Of a stretch of 64,000 bases of DNA, positions 8,836 through 18,573 are shown one piece after another; positions within the stretch are counted from its first letter, which is position 1, and each line of letters starts with the position of its first letter. Source of the stretch: Prevotella histicola JCM 15637 = DNF00424 (GTDB lineage: Bacteria; Bacteroidota; Bacteroidia; Bacteroidales; Bacteroidaceae); assembly GCF_000613925.1 (NCBI RefSeq), contig NZ_BAJX01000004.1, positions 1 to 64,000 on the forward strand. The letters run 5' to 3'. The position numbers and the translations under genes are program-made. The notes below the pieces were generated by a model that had not been told where the DNA came from, did no database searches, and was given only the letters and a program-made list of their open reading frames with translations.

Positions 8836-9348
8836 ATGAGAACATCCATCAGATTACTACTCACAATCTTTATTATCACCATTTTGCTTTCCTGCTATGG
8901 GAATGGAGATAACAAACTCTTCGTAACAGAAAAGAAAGGTTTATATGGATATGTTAATGCGAAAGGTGATATAATTATTGATTGTGTATACCCATTAGTC
9001 TATACAGACACTATCTCTAAAATCGGATTTGTTGCAGATAGCACAGGGCATATTAAATGCTTCAACAATAAGGGTAAATACCTTTTCGATGTATTTAAAT
9101 ATGATAATGGACCTGACTACCCACGTGAAGGGCTCTTTAGAATTGTTGATAACACGGGACTTATAGGTTTTGCTGACACTCTAGGGAATATTATTATCAC
9201 CCCTAAATATAAATTTGCATACCCTTTCACAGATGGGAAAGCAAAGGTTACCGACAGAGGAAGACTAATCATTGATAGTGAAGACTTTGAAAGTCACGAA
9301 TATTGGCAGTCTGATAAATGGTTCCTTATACCACACAAAAAGAAATAG
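8836..9348 (+). CDS. WG-repeat lipoprotein, candidate immunity protein
   Basis: About 171 aa from ATG 8836 (MRTSIRLLLTIF); an in-frame ATG lies upstream at 8815. The lipobox is TILLSC. The mature part has WG/beta-type repeats with the hallmarks KKGLYGYVNAKGDIII, GHIKCFNNKGKYLF and GLIGFADTLGNIIITPKY. The gene starts 7 nt after the amidase stop, or overlaps it from the upstream ATG, so the pair is co-transcribed. A periplasm-facing lipoprotein directly behind a peptidoglycan amidase is well placed to be its immunity protein. That role is inferred from position; WG-repeat proteins have many contexts. Confidence 0.65.
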   Translation: MRTSIRLLLTIFIITILLSCYGNGDNKLFVTEKKGLYGYVNAKGDIIIDCVYPLVYTDTISKIGFVADSTGHIKCFNNKGKYLFDVFKYDNGPDYPREGLFRIVDNTGLIGFADTLGNIIITPKYKFAYPFTDGKAKVTDRGRLIIDSEDFESHEYWQSDKWFLIPHKKK

Positions 9349-9437
9349 TTCACCTCCAACTAACTTTCAAATAGGATAGTTTATCAGTTCTTAAATTGGG
9401 AACAAGAACTAGAATATACCATTTAAGAAACAAAAAA

Positions 9438-9468
9438 ATCCCGCCTTGCCACTTGGACAAGACGGGAT
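9438..9468 (-). terminator. Terminator of the 3' GH97 gene
   Basis: ATCCCGCCTTG pairs with CAAGACGGGAT (one mismatch) around a 9-nt loop. On the minus strand it is followed by a run of seven T. It lies 45 nt beyond the GH97 stop and closes the glycan locus. Confidence 0.85.
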
Positions 9469-9513
9469 TGTGAAAACTATAATACTTTAAAAGATAAAAT
9501 GATCTCTTATGTT

Positions 9514-11532
9514 CTATTGCTTAATCAGCTGAATAGCGAAGCCGCCACTCTTAGCCATGTGGAGCTTTAAGACAGTCTGTGCATTCACAATCTGCTGATC
9601 AATAGTCATTGGATATGGGTTTTTATCGTATTCAGCACCCGGTCCGTCCTTATAGATGATGGCCTTATAAGAAGCACCCGGTGTAAGGAAGTCAAGCTTA
9701 AGGTCTACATCACGCGCCTGTTCGTCCGTCATTCCACCAACATACCAGTTCTCACTGTCACGATCCTTACGTGCTGTAACAATATACTTACCAATCTCTG
9801 CTGCCGGAATCACAGTGCGCTGCCAGTTAGAAGGCATTGCTTCAATGAACGCAAAGGCTGGCTGACCGGTATAATTCTCAATCTCATCAGCTGCCATCTG
9901 CCATGGTGTATAGATGACAACATACTCAGCAAGCTGCTTAGCAAGTGTGGTATGAGGATGAGTCTGTGGATAAACCTGACCTTCAAGTTTGAAGATTCCT
10001 GGTGTAAAGTCGATTGGTCCTGCCAGCTGACGTGTGAAAGGAAGTACACAAAGATGGTAAGGAGGATTGCCACCATTGCCATCCCACGCATTCCACTCTT
10101 GTCCACGGACACCCTCACTTGCGATAAGATTAGGATAAGTACGCTGCAAACCAGTAGGCATAGCAGGCTCATGATTGACAACCATGATGTGGTGTCGGGC
10201 AGCAGTCTCAATGACTTTACGATAATGACGGACGCCATACTGTGAGTGTTGCAGCTCCTTATTGTCCATCACCTTGTTCACATAACCAGTCTTAATGGCC
10301 TTGATACCCATCTTTTCATAGAGAGTAAAGGCTGCTTCAAGCTGGTTTTCATAGTTCTTAGCAGCACCACCTGTCTCGTTATGTGCTATGAGTGACACAC
10401 CTTTAGAGAGAGCATACTTCTGCAATCCATCAAAGTCATAGTCAGGATAAGCCTTGGTGAAGTTGAATTTATCACCTTCTTTACCCCAGTCATGCTCCCA
10501 ACCATAGTTCCAACCTTCAACCAATACACCCTTGAAACCATGCTGTGCAGCAAAGTCGATATAGCGTTTGGTATTCTCAGTAGTCGCTCCGTGCTTAGGA
10601 CCAATAGCCCATGTGGCATGCTGCATGTGGTAAGCCCACCATACACCGACATATTTTCCTGTCGTGATCCATGAAGTATCCTTGATCTTACATGGGTCAT
10701 TGAGATTCAACATGACGCGATTGGTAATCAAACCACCCGCATTATTCTCAACCGACAGCATACGCCAAGGAGAGACAAAGGGTGCTTTTGCACGTACAAG
10801 GTCACCATTTGACCAAGGTACAAGCTCAGCTCTCATGCGTACATTACCTTCTTTCGTCTCTACAGGCTTTACGTTCAATGAAGCATAATCAGTGAGATTA
10901 GCCTCATGAAGCATCATATAAAGATCAGGCTTAGCTTCAATTGTGATAGGAGTACATACCTTCTGCTTCTTGCTCAATGGTGCCTTCGTCCATAAACCTT
11001 CGTAGTAATCAGCGTCATAGGGCAGTGTCCATGCCTCTGGATCACCTTTAAAGCAGAACTCTGTCTCCTCATCCATAATGACAAAATGCTTCAAATTCTT
11101 CTGCTCTGGGAACACATAACGGAAGCCCATACCGTCATCAAACACACGGAAGACAATTGTTAGCTGACGCTTCAGACCTTTACGCTGAGCCAATTTCATT
11201 GTAAGCTCGTTGTAATGATTGCGGACATCATTCTCTTCACCCCATGGTTGGTGCCAGGTTTCATCCTTTGTTGCACGAACAAAGCCCATAACACCGAAGT
11301 CACTGTCGAGACTTCCATCCTTCAACTTCACGCCAAGATAGGAAGGAAGGAGGATAGCTTCTTTGCCACGACTCAATGAATAATAAGGCCGACCAGCCTT
11401 GTCAACGCCAGCCGTCAGTGTTAGATTCCCTGATGGTGATGTCACTGTAGCCTCTTGTTTTGCAGCCATTCCCATAGGGAACACCACAAGACAAAGAGAT
11501 AAAAAGATGTTTTTTAATAGATTACGTTTCAT
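9514..11532 (-). CDS. GH97 alpha-glucosidase (SusB-like, inverting type)
   Basis: 672 aa with a signal peptide (cleavage near MGMAA). The GH97 layout is an N-terminal beta-super-sandwich, a TIM barrel and a C-terminal beta domain. Three glutamates match the SusB catalytic set in identity and spacing: E386 (AHNETGG), E455 (NHEPAMPTG) and E479 (GVRGQEWN). The offsets of 69 and 24 residues equal SusB E439/E508/E532. This marks the inverting alpha-glucoside hydrolase branch rather than the retaining (Asp) branch. Likely periplasmic, releasing glucose from imported oligosaccharides. Starts 21 nt after the GH71/99-like stop and is last in the locus. Confidence 0.92.
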   Translation of the reverse strand: MKRNLLKNIFLSLCLVVFPMGMAAKQEATVTSPSGNLTLTAGVDKAGRPYYSLSRGKEAILLPSYLGVKLKDGSLDSDFGVMGFVRATKDETWHQPWGEENDVRNHYNELTMKLAQRKGLKRQLTIVFRVFDDGMGFRYVFPEQKNLKHFVIMDEETEFCFKGDPEAWTLPYDADYYEGLWTKAPLSKKQKVCTPITIEAKPDLYMMLHEANLTDYASLNVKPVETKEGNVRMRAELVPWSNGDLVRAKAPFVSPWRMLSVENNAGGLITNRVMLNLNDPCKIKDTSWITTGKYVGVWWAYHMQHATWAIGPKHGATTENTKRYIDFAAQHGFKGVLVEGWNYGWEHDWGKEGDKFNFTKAYPDYDFDGLQKYALSKGVSLIAHNETGGAAKNYENQLEAAFTLYEKMGIKAIKTGYVNKVMDNKELQHSQYGVRHYRKVIETAARHHIMVVNHEPAMPTGLQRTYPNLIASEGVRGQEWNAWDGNGGNPPYHLCVLPFTRQLAGPIDFTPGIFKLEGQVYPQTHPHTTLAKQLAEYVVIYTPWQMAADEIENYTGQPAFAFIEAMPSNWQRTVIPAAEIGKYIVTARKDRDSENWYVGGMTDEQARDVDLKLDFLTPGASYKAIIYKDGPGAEYDKNPYPMTIDQQIVNAQTVLKLHMAKSGGFAIQLIKQ

Positions 11533-11553
11533 TTATTGATATACTATTTGATT

Positions 11554-12774
11554 TTAAAGCGTATCGAGAATAGACTTTGCTTCAGCCGTTTTCAGCTGAA
11601 CAAGGGCGTTATAGGCTTCCTTCACCTTTGCATTATCAGGATGTGCAACACGTGCCTCATACCAACGATAGATGAGTTCAAGGTCGGATTGCTGATAACT
11701 TACGCCCGTAAACTTCTGCAACATAACGAGATATTTATAGCCATACTCCAATGTTGGCTCAATGGTTGTACCCTCACCATAGTCATTCCAAGTACTGATC
11801 TGAAGATACTTCAGGCTGGCTGCCTTCGCTGCATCAAGCTGACGCTGGAAAAGAGCACCGTTCTCTGAGTCATAAGTTGTATAGCCATTGCTGCCTTCAC
11901 CTTCCTTATAATAATCCCAAAAACCAGGCATGGCACCACCGACAAAGCATTCAAAGTTCTTTGCATAAGCATAGTCTGGGTTAGGATTGACCCAAGTGTA
12001 TTCGCCTTGAGCATTACTTTTGTAGTCGCCATTGTTAGCACTTCCAATCTTACCATTCAATACTAAGAACATCGGTTTGGTAGTAAGAATAGAGAAAGTA
12101 CGGTACCAATCCTTACCAGACTCCATCTGCATAGGACCGAAATTGAGTAATAAAGGACGGCCATCAACCTTCACATAACTGTCATCCTTAAAGAAAGTCT
12201 GGGCAAGATAACGCATATCTTGACGGGCAGCGCCCACCTTATCCGACACACCATCAAGTGTTCTGTCTTCATAAACGACGCTCATCTTCAGTCCAGCACG
12301 CTTCAATGCGCGGAAAAGAGCCTCAGTATTTGTCTTGTGCAGCGCTATACTATTATCGCTGTTCACACCATACCAGTCAACCATAACGCCATCCAGCCCT
12401 GCATACTTCATCAGTAGACACTGATAATCGAGTACAGCTTCATCGCCACTTGCATACGGACCCGTCATTGGATAGTAGTGAGAAGCTATCTCACGCTTGC
12501 CTTTTGCATCGGTCTTATTGGGGTCGCAGTTCTTCATTGTCCAATGATAACCCCACTTTCCTTCATTCTTAGGGTTAGAAGTAGGTGTCTCAAACCACGG
12601 CATATAGTGTGCATAGACCTGCATACTATTGGTTTTCGTTACAGCAATAGGCTGTACTCCACCTGCTTCTTGAGCATCGTTATGCTTAGCAGGAGCACCC
12701 TCATAGCTATCAGCACAGGATGTAAATAGCAGCATAGACATAGCTGTTACTGATAAAAAAGATCGTAAATTCAT
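11554..12774 (-). CDS. GH71/99-like glycoside hydrolase lipoprotein
   Basis: 406 aa with lipobox LLFTSC (Cys 20). A (beta/alpha)8-type fold is suggested by YAHYMPWFETP near residue 54, GLDGVMVDWYG near 127 and TWNDYGEGTTIEP near 328. In GH99 the equivalent motif is N-E-x-x-E. Here it is N330-D331-Y-G-E334, the D/E arrangement I associate with GH71 alpha-1,3-glucanases. Family 71/99-like is secure; the exact family and substrate are not. The neighbouring GH87 and GH97 genes favour alpha-glucan. It lies between the two GH97 genes, 21 nt before the 3' one. Confidence 0.8.
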   Translation of the reverse strand: MNLRSFLSVTAMSMLLFTSCADSYEGAPAKHNDAQEAGGVQPIAVTKTNSMQVYAHYMPWFETPTSNPKNEGKWGYHWTMKNCDPNKTDAKGKREIASHYYPMTGPYASGDEAVLDYQCLLMKYAGLDGVMVDWYGVNSDNSIALHKTNTEALFRALKRAGLKMSVVYEDRTLDGVSDKVGAARQDMRYLAQTFFKDDSYVKVDGRPLLLNFGPMQMESGKDWYRTFSILTTKPMFLVLNGKIGSANNGDYKSNAQGEYTWVNPNPDYAYAKNFECFVGGAMPGFWDYYKEGEGSNGYTTYDSENGALFQRQLDAAKAASLKYLQISTWNDYGEGTTIEPTLEYGYKYLVMLQKFTGVSYQQSDLELIYRWYEARVAHPDNAKVKEAYNALVQLKTAEAKSILDTL

Positions 12775-13172
12775 ATTATTATCTTGCTTTTATTTGATTG
12801 ATTAGTAAAAACAAACTGTTTAAAAGGTTGTTATCCCTCAGAAATACGAGCTCTCATGAGGAACAAATTTAGGTAAAATTATTTGTTTATAGAGCAAAAA
12901 ACTGTCTTTTAACAATATAAATGTTATTACTTTTCAACGCTCCTTTGCCTTCTCATCACAAATCTTCATCACATTTATTCAGTGCTAAACACACTTTTTA
13001 GAACGGTATAAGATATTGCTTAGTAATACTAAAAAGGTATTCAAAGCATTGATAGTACCCTATAATATCTATATCGAATAGCCTCCTTTCTTATAAAAAA
13101 GAGGATACTGTCTGGGACAGAATCTCAGACAATACCCTCTCTCTTTATGATTATATTATAGTTCAAAACTAC
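12775..13172. other. Intergenic leader of the GH71/99-like gene
   Basis: AT-rich. Contains the terminator of the upstream GH97 gene (13095-13139) and about 300 nt of leader. A box near 12846 (ACGAGCTCTCATGAGG) is weakly palindromic. No gene seen. Confidence 0.5.
13095..13139 (-). terminator. Terminator of the GH97-CARDB gene
   Basis: GAGGATACTGTCTG (from 13101) pairs imperfectly with CAGACAATACCCTC (to 13139). On the minus strand a T run follows at 13095-13100. It lies 34 nt past the stop. Confidence 0.8.
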
Positions 13173-16100
13173 TTATCTCACAATGACTTTCTTACCCTTG
13201 TGGATGTAGATACCCCTCTTAAGGTTATCCTTTGAAGTGCCTATACGCCGACCTTGGAGATCATAATAAGCATCATCACGGGAGGTAGAAGAGCTTTGTT
13301 TATCTGCAGGAGTAATAATTTCAGCAATGCCTGTGGATACATTGTATACGTCATCTGGCTGATCTCCGGTAGAAAAAGTCGTAAGATGCTGCTTGTCATA
13401 AGGGAACTTAAAGACAGCAACAGCAATGTTATTACTCTCATTCACCTCTTTCTTGAGACGATTAACATCATCAACCCATACTCTAACATAATGGTATCCA
13501 GGAGCTGCTTGCCACTTATCACTGTTCGGACCTAATGGATTATTAATGCTACCTGTAACATAAACCTTTACCGTTTCACCTGGTTGTAGCTCCCTCCTAA
13601 AGTGGTCTGACCACATGGCAAGGTCACTATTAGCATACTTACCATCAATACGGAAACCAAGACCAAGCAATGCATCATTATTGATTGGGGCTGGCTGATC
13701 TCCAGCATTCACAACTTCAGCAACGAATTTTACCATTCCATTTACAGGAACAGACTGCTCATCAATGCTTACTTTCCTAATATAAAGATCGTAACCACCC
13801 CTCACTGGGATATAGTCACCACCCTCTTCACCAGATGGTTTAACATTGATTTTCTTCGTACGAGAGTTGTTTGATGCATTGTCATCACCAGGTAAACGGA
13901 AGCCATAACCTATCGTTGCTGTAAGTGTATGAGCCCCTGTTGTAGCTGTCCATGGCTGACGTGTCTCAAGAACAACAGACTGTCCCCGCTTCAAACCACC
14001 TTTATAGACGACTGTAGCAAAAGGAGCTATGCCATCAACAAGTACATGTGCACTGATCACTTCACCTACAGGAATGTCTGTATCACCAGTATTTAGCACT
14101 GCCATCTTAAAGCGAACGCCATCACCATCCTTAATATCTCTACCGCCATTGACTCTCTCCCATGAAAGAGCAGCAGCCTCAACATCGTAGTTTTCGACTA
14201 TTTGAATAGCAAATCCACCACTACATGCCATCTTAATAGGTAATACAGAATTGTTGTTTACACCCTTCTTATAGATATTAACTGGATAAGGATTCTTCTT
14301 ATAATCAGCATTATCCCCATCCTCATATACAACAGCTGTATACTTTTTACCAGGCTTAAGGAAGTCAAGACGGAGGTTAATAGTACGAGCATTGGCATCA
14401 GTCATACCTCCAATATACCAGTTATTGGTGCCGCGTGCCTGCCTTGCCGTAACAATATACTCGCCAATCTTAGCATCAGGAACAATTGTTTTCTCCCAAT
14501 TAGAAGGTATATTCTCTAAGAAAGTGAATACTCTTGGGTTGTTCTGATAGTTCTCTATCTTATCCGCAGCCATCTGCCAAGGTGTATAAAAACAAACAAA
14601 CTCAGCTAATTGCTTTGCTAATGTAGTATGCGGTCGAGAGTCTCCATTGACTTCTAAGAACTTAAAAATACTCGGTGTAAAGTCCATTGGACCTGCCAAT
14701 CCACGAGTAAAAGGAATCGTTACTGTATGCGAAGGAGAACTACCTGTGCTCCATGCATTCCACTCTTGACCCTTTACACCCTCACCAGATAGAAGGTTTG
14801 GATAAGTACGCTGTAACCCCGTAGGCATAACTGGCTCATGATTGATCACCATAAGATGATGCTTTGCTGCCTCTTCTATCACCTTACGGAAGTGCCTTAC
14901 ACCATATTGCGAATGTGGAAGTTGCTGCCAATCATCCACACCACCTGTGTTCAGGAAGTCACCTACGTATCCTGTCTTAATAACATTTGCTCCTACAGAC
15001 TGATAGAGACTGAAAGCTTTCTCCATTTGGTTCTCATATCGCTTGGAATAACCGCCCGTCTCATTATGTACAATAATAGAAGTCCCATTATCATGAGCAT
15101 ACTTTTGTAACCCTCTGAAGTCATAATCAGGAGTGGATTCAGTCATACTGAGGTCATTAACAACGGGCTGCATACCATTCCACCCTTTGTTCCAACCTTC
15201 AACAAGAACACCTTCAAAGCCATGTTCTGAAGCAAAATCAATATAGTGTCGGGTATTATTATTAGTAGCACCATGAGGTTTATCAGTCTCAGACCAGCTA
15301 AAATCATTTAAATGTAAAGTCCACCAAATACCGACATACTTACCAGTTTTGAGCCATGAGGTATCTTCTATCTTGCAAGGATCATTGAGATTCAACATCA
15401 CACGATTGGTGATCAATCCACCAGGAGTTGTTTCGACTGCAACATACGCCATGGCGAATAGAATGGATAATAGTCTGTATATACCAAATGGTTCTTTTGA
15501 TAATTTGGAATGTCAGCCCTTTCCCATCCTAGAAGTTGGACTTTAAAATGTGCAATATCATCCCAAAAGCCTTGATTATTGATGCATAATGGAGAATAAT
15601 CAGTAAGGTTAGCCTCGTGAAGCATCATATAAAGGTTAGGATTAGCTTCAATGGTCATAGGCGTACACTCCCATTTTTTACCTGAGAGAGGTCCCTTTCC
15701 CCACTCCCTTTCATAAGCTTTGGTATCGTAAGGAATAGTCCATGCCTGCAGATCACCCTTAAAGTTAAACTCTGTTTTCTCATCAGAAATGACAAGCGTT
15801 ATATCCTTATTGTTATTTCTTAAACAATCTTGCTTTGGAATAACATAGCGGAAACCAAAGCCATTATCAAATACACGGAAGACAATATCCAACTTGATTC
15901 GTAAGCCACCTCTGCGCTGAAGATGCATGGTTAGCTCTTTGTAATGATTCCGAACGGCATCTTCTTCTCCCCATGGCTGGTGCCATGTCTCATCCTTCTC
16001 CGAGATATTAGAGAATGAAACATCGAAGTCATTGTCAAGAAAATCATTGATACTCTCTGTTAAAAGATAACCTAAGGCTGAACGTGTAATGATCTCTTGT

Positions 16101-16270
16101 CCGCGTCGACTTAATTTATAATAAGGGTGTCCACTGTCATCTGTACCCGCTGTCACCGTGAGATTACCATTCGGTGAACTTACCTGCTCTACTCTGTCTG
16201 CCAATAACGCTGATGGCGTTATTACGAATGTAAGAAGTAGAAGTGAGTGCTTTAAAAATCTGTGTTTCAT
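13173..16270 (-). CDS. GH97 glucosidase with two CARDB domains, frameshifted near 15440
   Basis: Two overlapping frames (13173-15452 and 15413-16270) join into 1032 aa if one G is restored near 15440. The junction then reads SPWRMLAVETTPGG, matching SPWRMLSVENNAGG in the other GH97. The N-terminus has a signal peptide (ALLADR). Catalytic Glu residues are present in VHNETGG (about 404), NHEPVMPTG (about 479) and GVKGQEWN (about 503), so it is inverting type. After the GH97 part come two CARDB beta-sandwich domains and the C-terminal motif YYDLQGRRIG...GIYIHKGKKVIVR. CARDB domains and this tail are shared with the GH87 proteins, suggesting a common surface or secreted location. Probably an assembly indel rather than a pseudogene. 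Confidence 0.85.
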
Positions 16271-16560
16271 TTCCTGAACTTTTAATAAGATTATTCGATT
16301 CTTTTATTTATAATTGAGATTGCCAATTCTGTATTCCTTTCACATACTCAATCACCTCATACCAACATAGGCTTATATGTGCTTAGATTACTTATAAGTT
16401 ACAACAGAAGTATTCCTTCAATACCTTTCTACTACAAAACGATTGTATTATAAAAATATTTTCATAACCATAAGTATTTATCTTCATGATAATAAGGGGC
16501 TGGCACAATGATGAAACAAATAAGTTATAATGACAAAAACAAATATGCTTTCCGGTTTTC

Positions 16561-16683
16561 TACTGATGTGTTGCAGCTCCGCACATATGGAGCTAAGGCT
16601 TAGCACATATGGAGCTAAGGCTCCGCACATATGGAGCTAAGGCTTCGCACATATGGAGTTGGGGCTTAGCACATATGGAGTTG
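16561..16683. repeat. 22-nt-period array, family III (GCACATATGGAG cores)
   Basis: Five 15-nt cores GCACATATGGAGCTA or GCACATATGGAGTTG start at 16581, 16603, 16625, 16647 and 16669, exactly 22 nt apart. The 7-nt spacers are AGGCTTA, AGGCTCC, AGGCTTC and GGGCTTA. A degenerate unit with TACTGATGTGTTG precedes them. Start and end flanks (TGTTGCAGCT; TGGTAGACA) recur in the second family III array near 51622. Confidence 0.9.
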
Positions 16684-16906
16684 ATGGTAGACATCTATAG
16701 TATCAAAGGCTTAACACCTTACAATACGTAGTTGACATGAAAGCAACTTGTAGTCAGAAGAAAGCCGAACCATCAATGATGAATAGAATTTACTTGGTCA
16801 TAAGGAGATTGTTTTTAAGGGAATAATACGTTGTTATCTTGTTAAAGACAGCCCAATAAAGGACTTATGTCATTTCTCCAAACAGTAATAATCACTAAAC
16901 ATAAAA

Positions 16907-16958
16907 CGTCCTCGTACACCTTATTGTATGATTAATACCAGTAAGACATACGGGGACG
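16907..16958 (-). terminator. Probable terminator of susC-susD operon
   Basis: CGTCCTCGTA...CTTATTG pairs imperfectly with CAGTAAG...TACGGGGACG. On the minus strand it is followed by TTTTATG. Located 16 nt past the SusD stop. Confidence 0.65.
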
Positions 16959-16973
16959 CATATTATTTAAAGC

Positions 16974-18536
16974 TTAATTTACATAGCCAGGATTCTGTTT
17001 CAAGTTCGGATTCTTATCCAGTTCATCCTTAGGAATTGGATAAATACCGGTGTGATGGTCAGCAGGATCAGCTGGTTTCTCCCACCATGCATTGTAATAA
17101 GTGCCAAAACGAATGTTAGTTGTACGTCTCAGACCTTCAAATACGAACTCATGCTTCCACTCAGTATCAATATCATCAAGAGTAAGTGAAGTGAGGTCAG
17201 TAAGTCCTGCACGCTTACGTATCTGATTAATGTAAGTGAGAGCTGTAGGAATATAACCCAAACGGAAATTACATTCAGCTTGCATCATCAGGATTTCAGC
17301 ATAACGCATCAACACCCAATCATTATCACGTTCCCACTGATCAGTAGCACTCCACTCGTATTTATTCAGTCGTGCACCAGCATTCTGTGCAGCATTCGTG
17401 AAGTCAGCTATCTCCTCTGTGTAGTTCAAAGGCTCACCATTATCCATCAAAACTTCAGAACCATCTTTAGCACTATACTGCTGTCCGATGAGCAAACTGT
17501 TGCGACGGACATCCTGTGCATCAAATGAAGAATAGAGACCTGGTTGAGCACAAATACCGTTACCACACCACTGATAGACACCAGCAGGGTCAAAAGCTTG
17601 CTTCTGATTATAATGATAAGTCATACTTGCAAGGTAGTTTCCAACTGTTCCCTGCTTATGATCGTATGGAATAGCAAAGATAATTTCAGGTGATTTCTCA
17701 TTCTGAATAGCAAAGCTAGCCTTATAATTAGGTGTGAGTTGATAGCCCTGAACCTTATCACAAGCATCAAGACAATCCTGCCAACGTGGTGAACCAGTAT
17801 ATACCTCAGCGTTAAGATACAGACGAGCCAGAAGAGTATTAGCAACATTCTGTGTGAAACGGCCATAGGTAACACCTGATGGAAGTAGTGGCATAATCTC
17901 CTTTAGCTCCTTCTCTATGAACTCAAACACTTCCTTTCGGGTTGAGTTGGTTGGCAATACCTTCTCTGTGAAATCAGTAGAGATTGGCACATTACCAAAG
18001 CAATCAAGCAGATTATAATAGTAATAAGCACGCAAACCACGTAATTCCGCTTTCACTTTGTTCTTTGCTTCATCCGTTAAACCACTTTTATCAACCTGAT
18101 AAATAATGGCATTCACCTTTGAAACACCCGTAAAATTATAACGCCATATAGAGAGAATACCTGCATTATTGGCATCCCAATTATGACGCTGATACTGCTG
18201 ATAACGCCCACCATCAAACCAGTCTGTACCACGTGTAGGGATACAAGCCTCATCACTTGAACACTCTTGAGTGAAGAAAACATATTCACAGGTCGGATAA
18301 CAGTTAACACCATTGCCTTCAGGTGTACCTGAACCATAGCCACGCAGTGTAGCATAAGCACCTCCAACAATGGTAGCTACCTCTGACTGTGTCTTTCCAT
18401 AGTCATCTTGTGACACCTTATCATAAAGTTGTTCATTAAGATCTGTACAGGAAGAAAGAGCTAATAGCAAACCTACTCCCAGCCAAGCCTTCCTTATTGG
18501 AAGGATATTCGATATACTTATATTCAATCGTTTCAT
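16974..18536 (-). CDS. susD: SusD/RagB-family outer-membrane glycan-binding lipoprotein
   Basis: About 520 aa from the start MKRLNISISN, preferred because the lipobox LALSSC then sits at a normal distance. An ATG 48 nt upstream would add an unlikely leader. SusD hallmarks are the N-terminal TDLNEQLYDKVSQDDYGKT, the TPR-like helical core (LRGLRAYYYYNLLDCFGNVPI) and the C-terminal RRTTNIRFGTY...YPIPKDELDKNPNLKQNPGY. It caps the SusC transporter and captures oligosaccharides, here probably alpha-1,3-gluco-oligosaccharides judging from the locus. Start is 37 nt after the SusC stop. Confidence 0.93.
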   Translation of the reverse strand: MKRLNISISNILPIRKAWLGVGLLLALSSCTDLNEQLYDKVSQDDYGKTQSEVATIVGGAYATLRGYGSGTPEGNGVNCYPTCEYVFFTQECSSDEACIPTRGTDWFDGGRYQQYQRHNWDANNAGILSIWRYNFTGVSKVNAIIYQVDKSGLTDEAKNKVKAELRGLRAYYYYNLLDCFGNVPISTDFTEKVLPTNSTRKEVFEFIEKELKEIMPLLPSGVTYGRFTQNVANTLLARLYLNAEVYTGSPRWQDCLDACDKVQGYQLTPNYKASFAIQNEKSPEIIFAIPYDHKQGTVGNYLASMTYHYNQKQAFDPAGVYQWCGNGICAQPGLYSSFDAQDVRRNSLLIGQQYSAKDGSEVLMDNGEPLNYTEEIADFTNAAQNAGARLNKYEWSATDQWERDNDWVLMRYAEILMMQAECNFRLGYIPTALTYINQIRKRAGLTDLTSLTLDDIDTEWKHEFVFEGLRRTTNIRFGTYYNAWWEKPADPADHHTGIYPIPKDELDKNPNLKQNPGYVN

Positions 18537-18573
18537 AATTGGTATAATCTTATAAAGTTGAATTTTACTGTCA

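Larger units (their letters stand above)
16271..16973. other. Intergenic region between GH97-CARDB and SusD genes
   Basis: Contains the SusD terminator (16907-16958) and a family III repeat array (16561-16683). The remainder is AT-rich leader of the GH97 gene. No gene seen. Confidence 0.5.

Noticed and set aside
8403..9348. Prophage or insertion-sequence cargo
   Set aside because: No integrase, transposase, terminal inverted repeats or tRNA target could be seen around the pair.
9810..10238. Long ORFs antisense to or in other frames of the GH97 gene
   Set aside because: They overlap a clear GH97 gene completely and have no domain features; the same holds for other long overlapping frames in rnr, SusC, GH87 and fabF.
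13173..16270. Two separate GH97 genes
   Set aside because: The two frames align end to end with one complete GH97 and overlap by 40 nt; a single base restores one gene.
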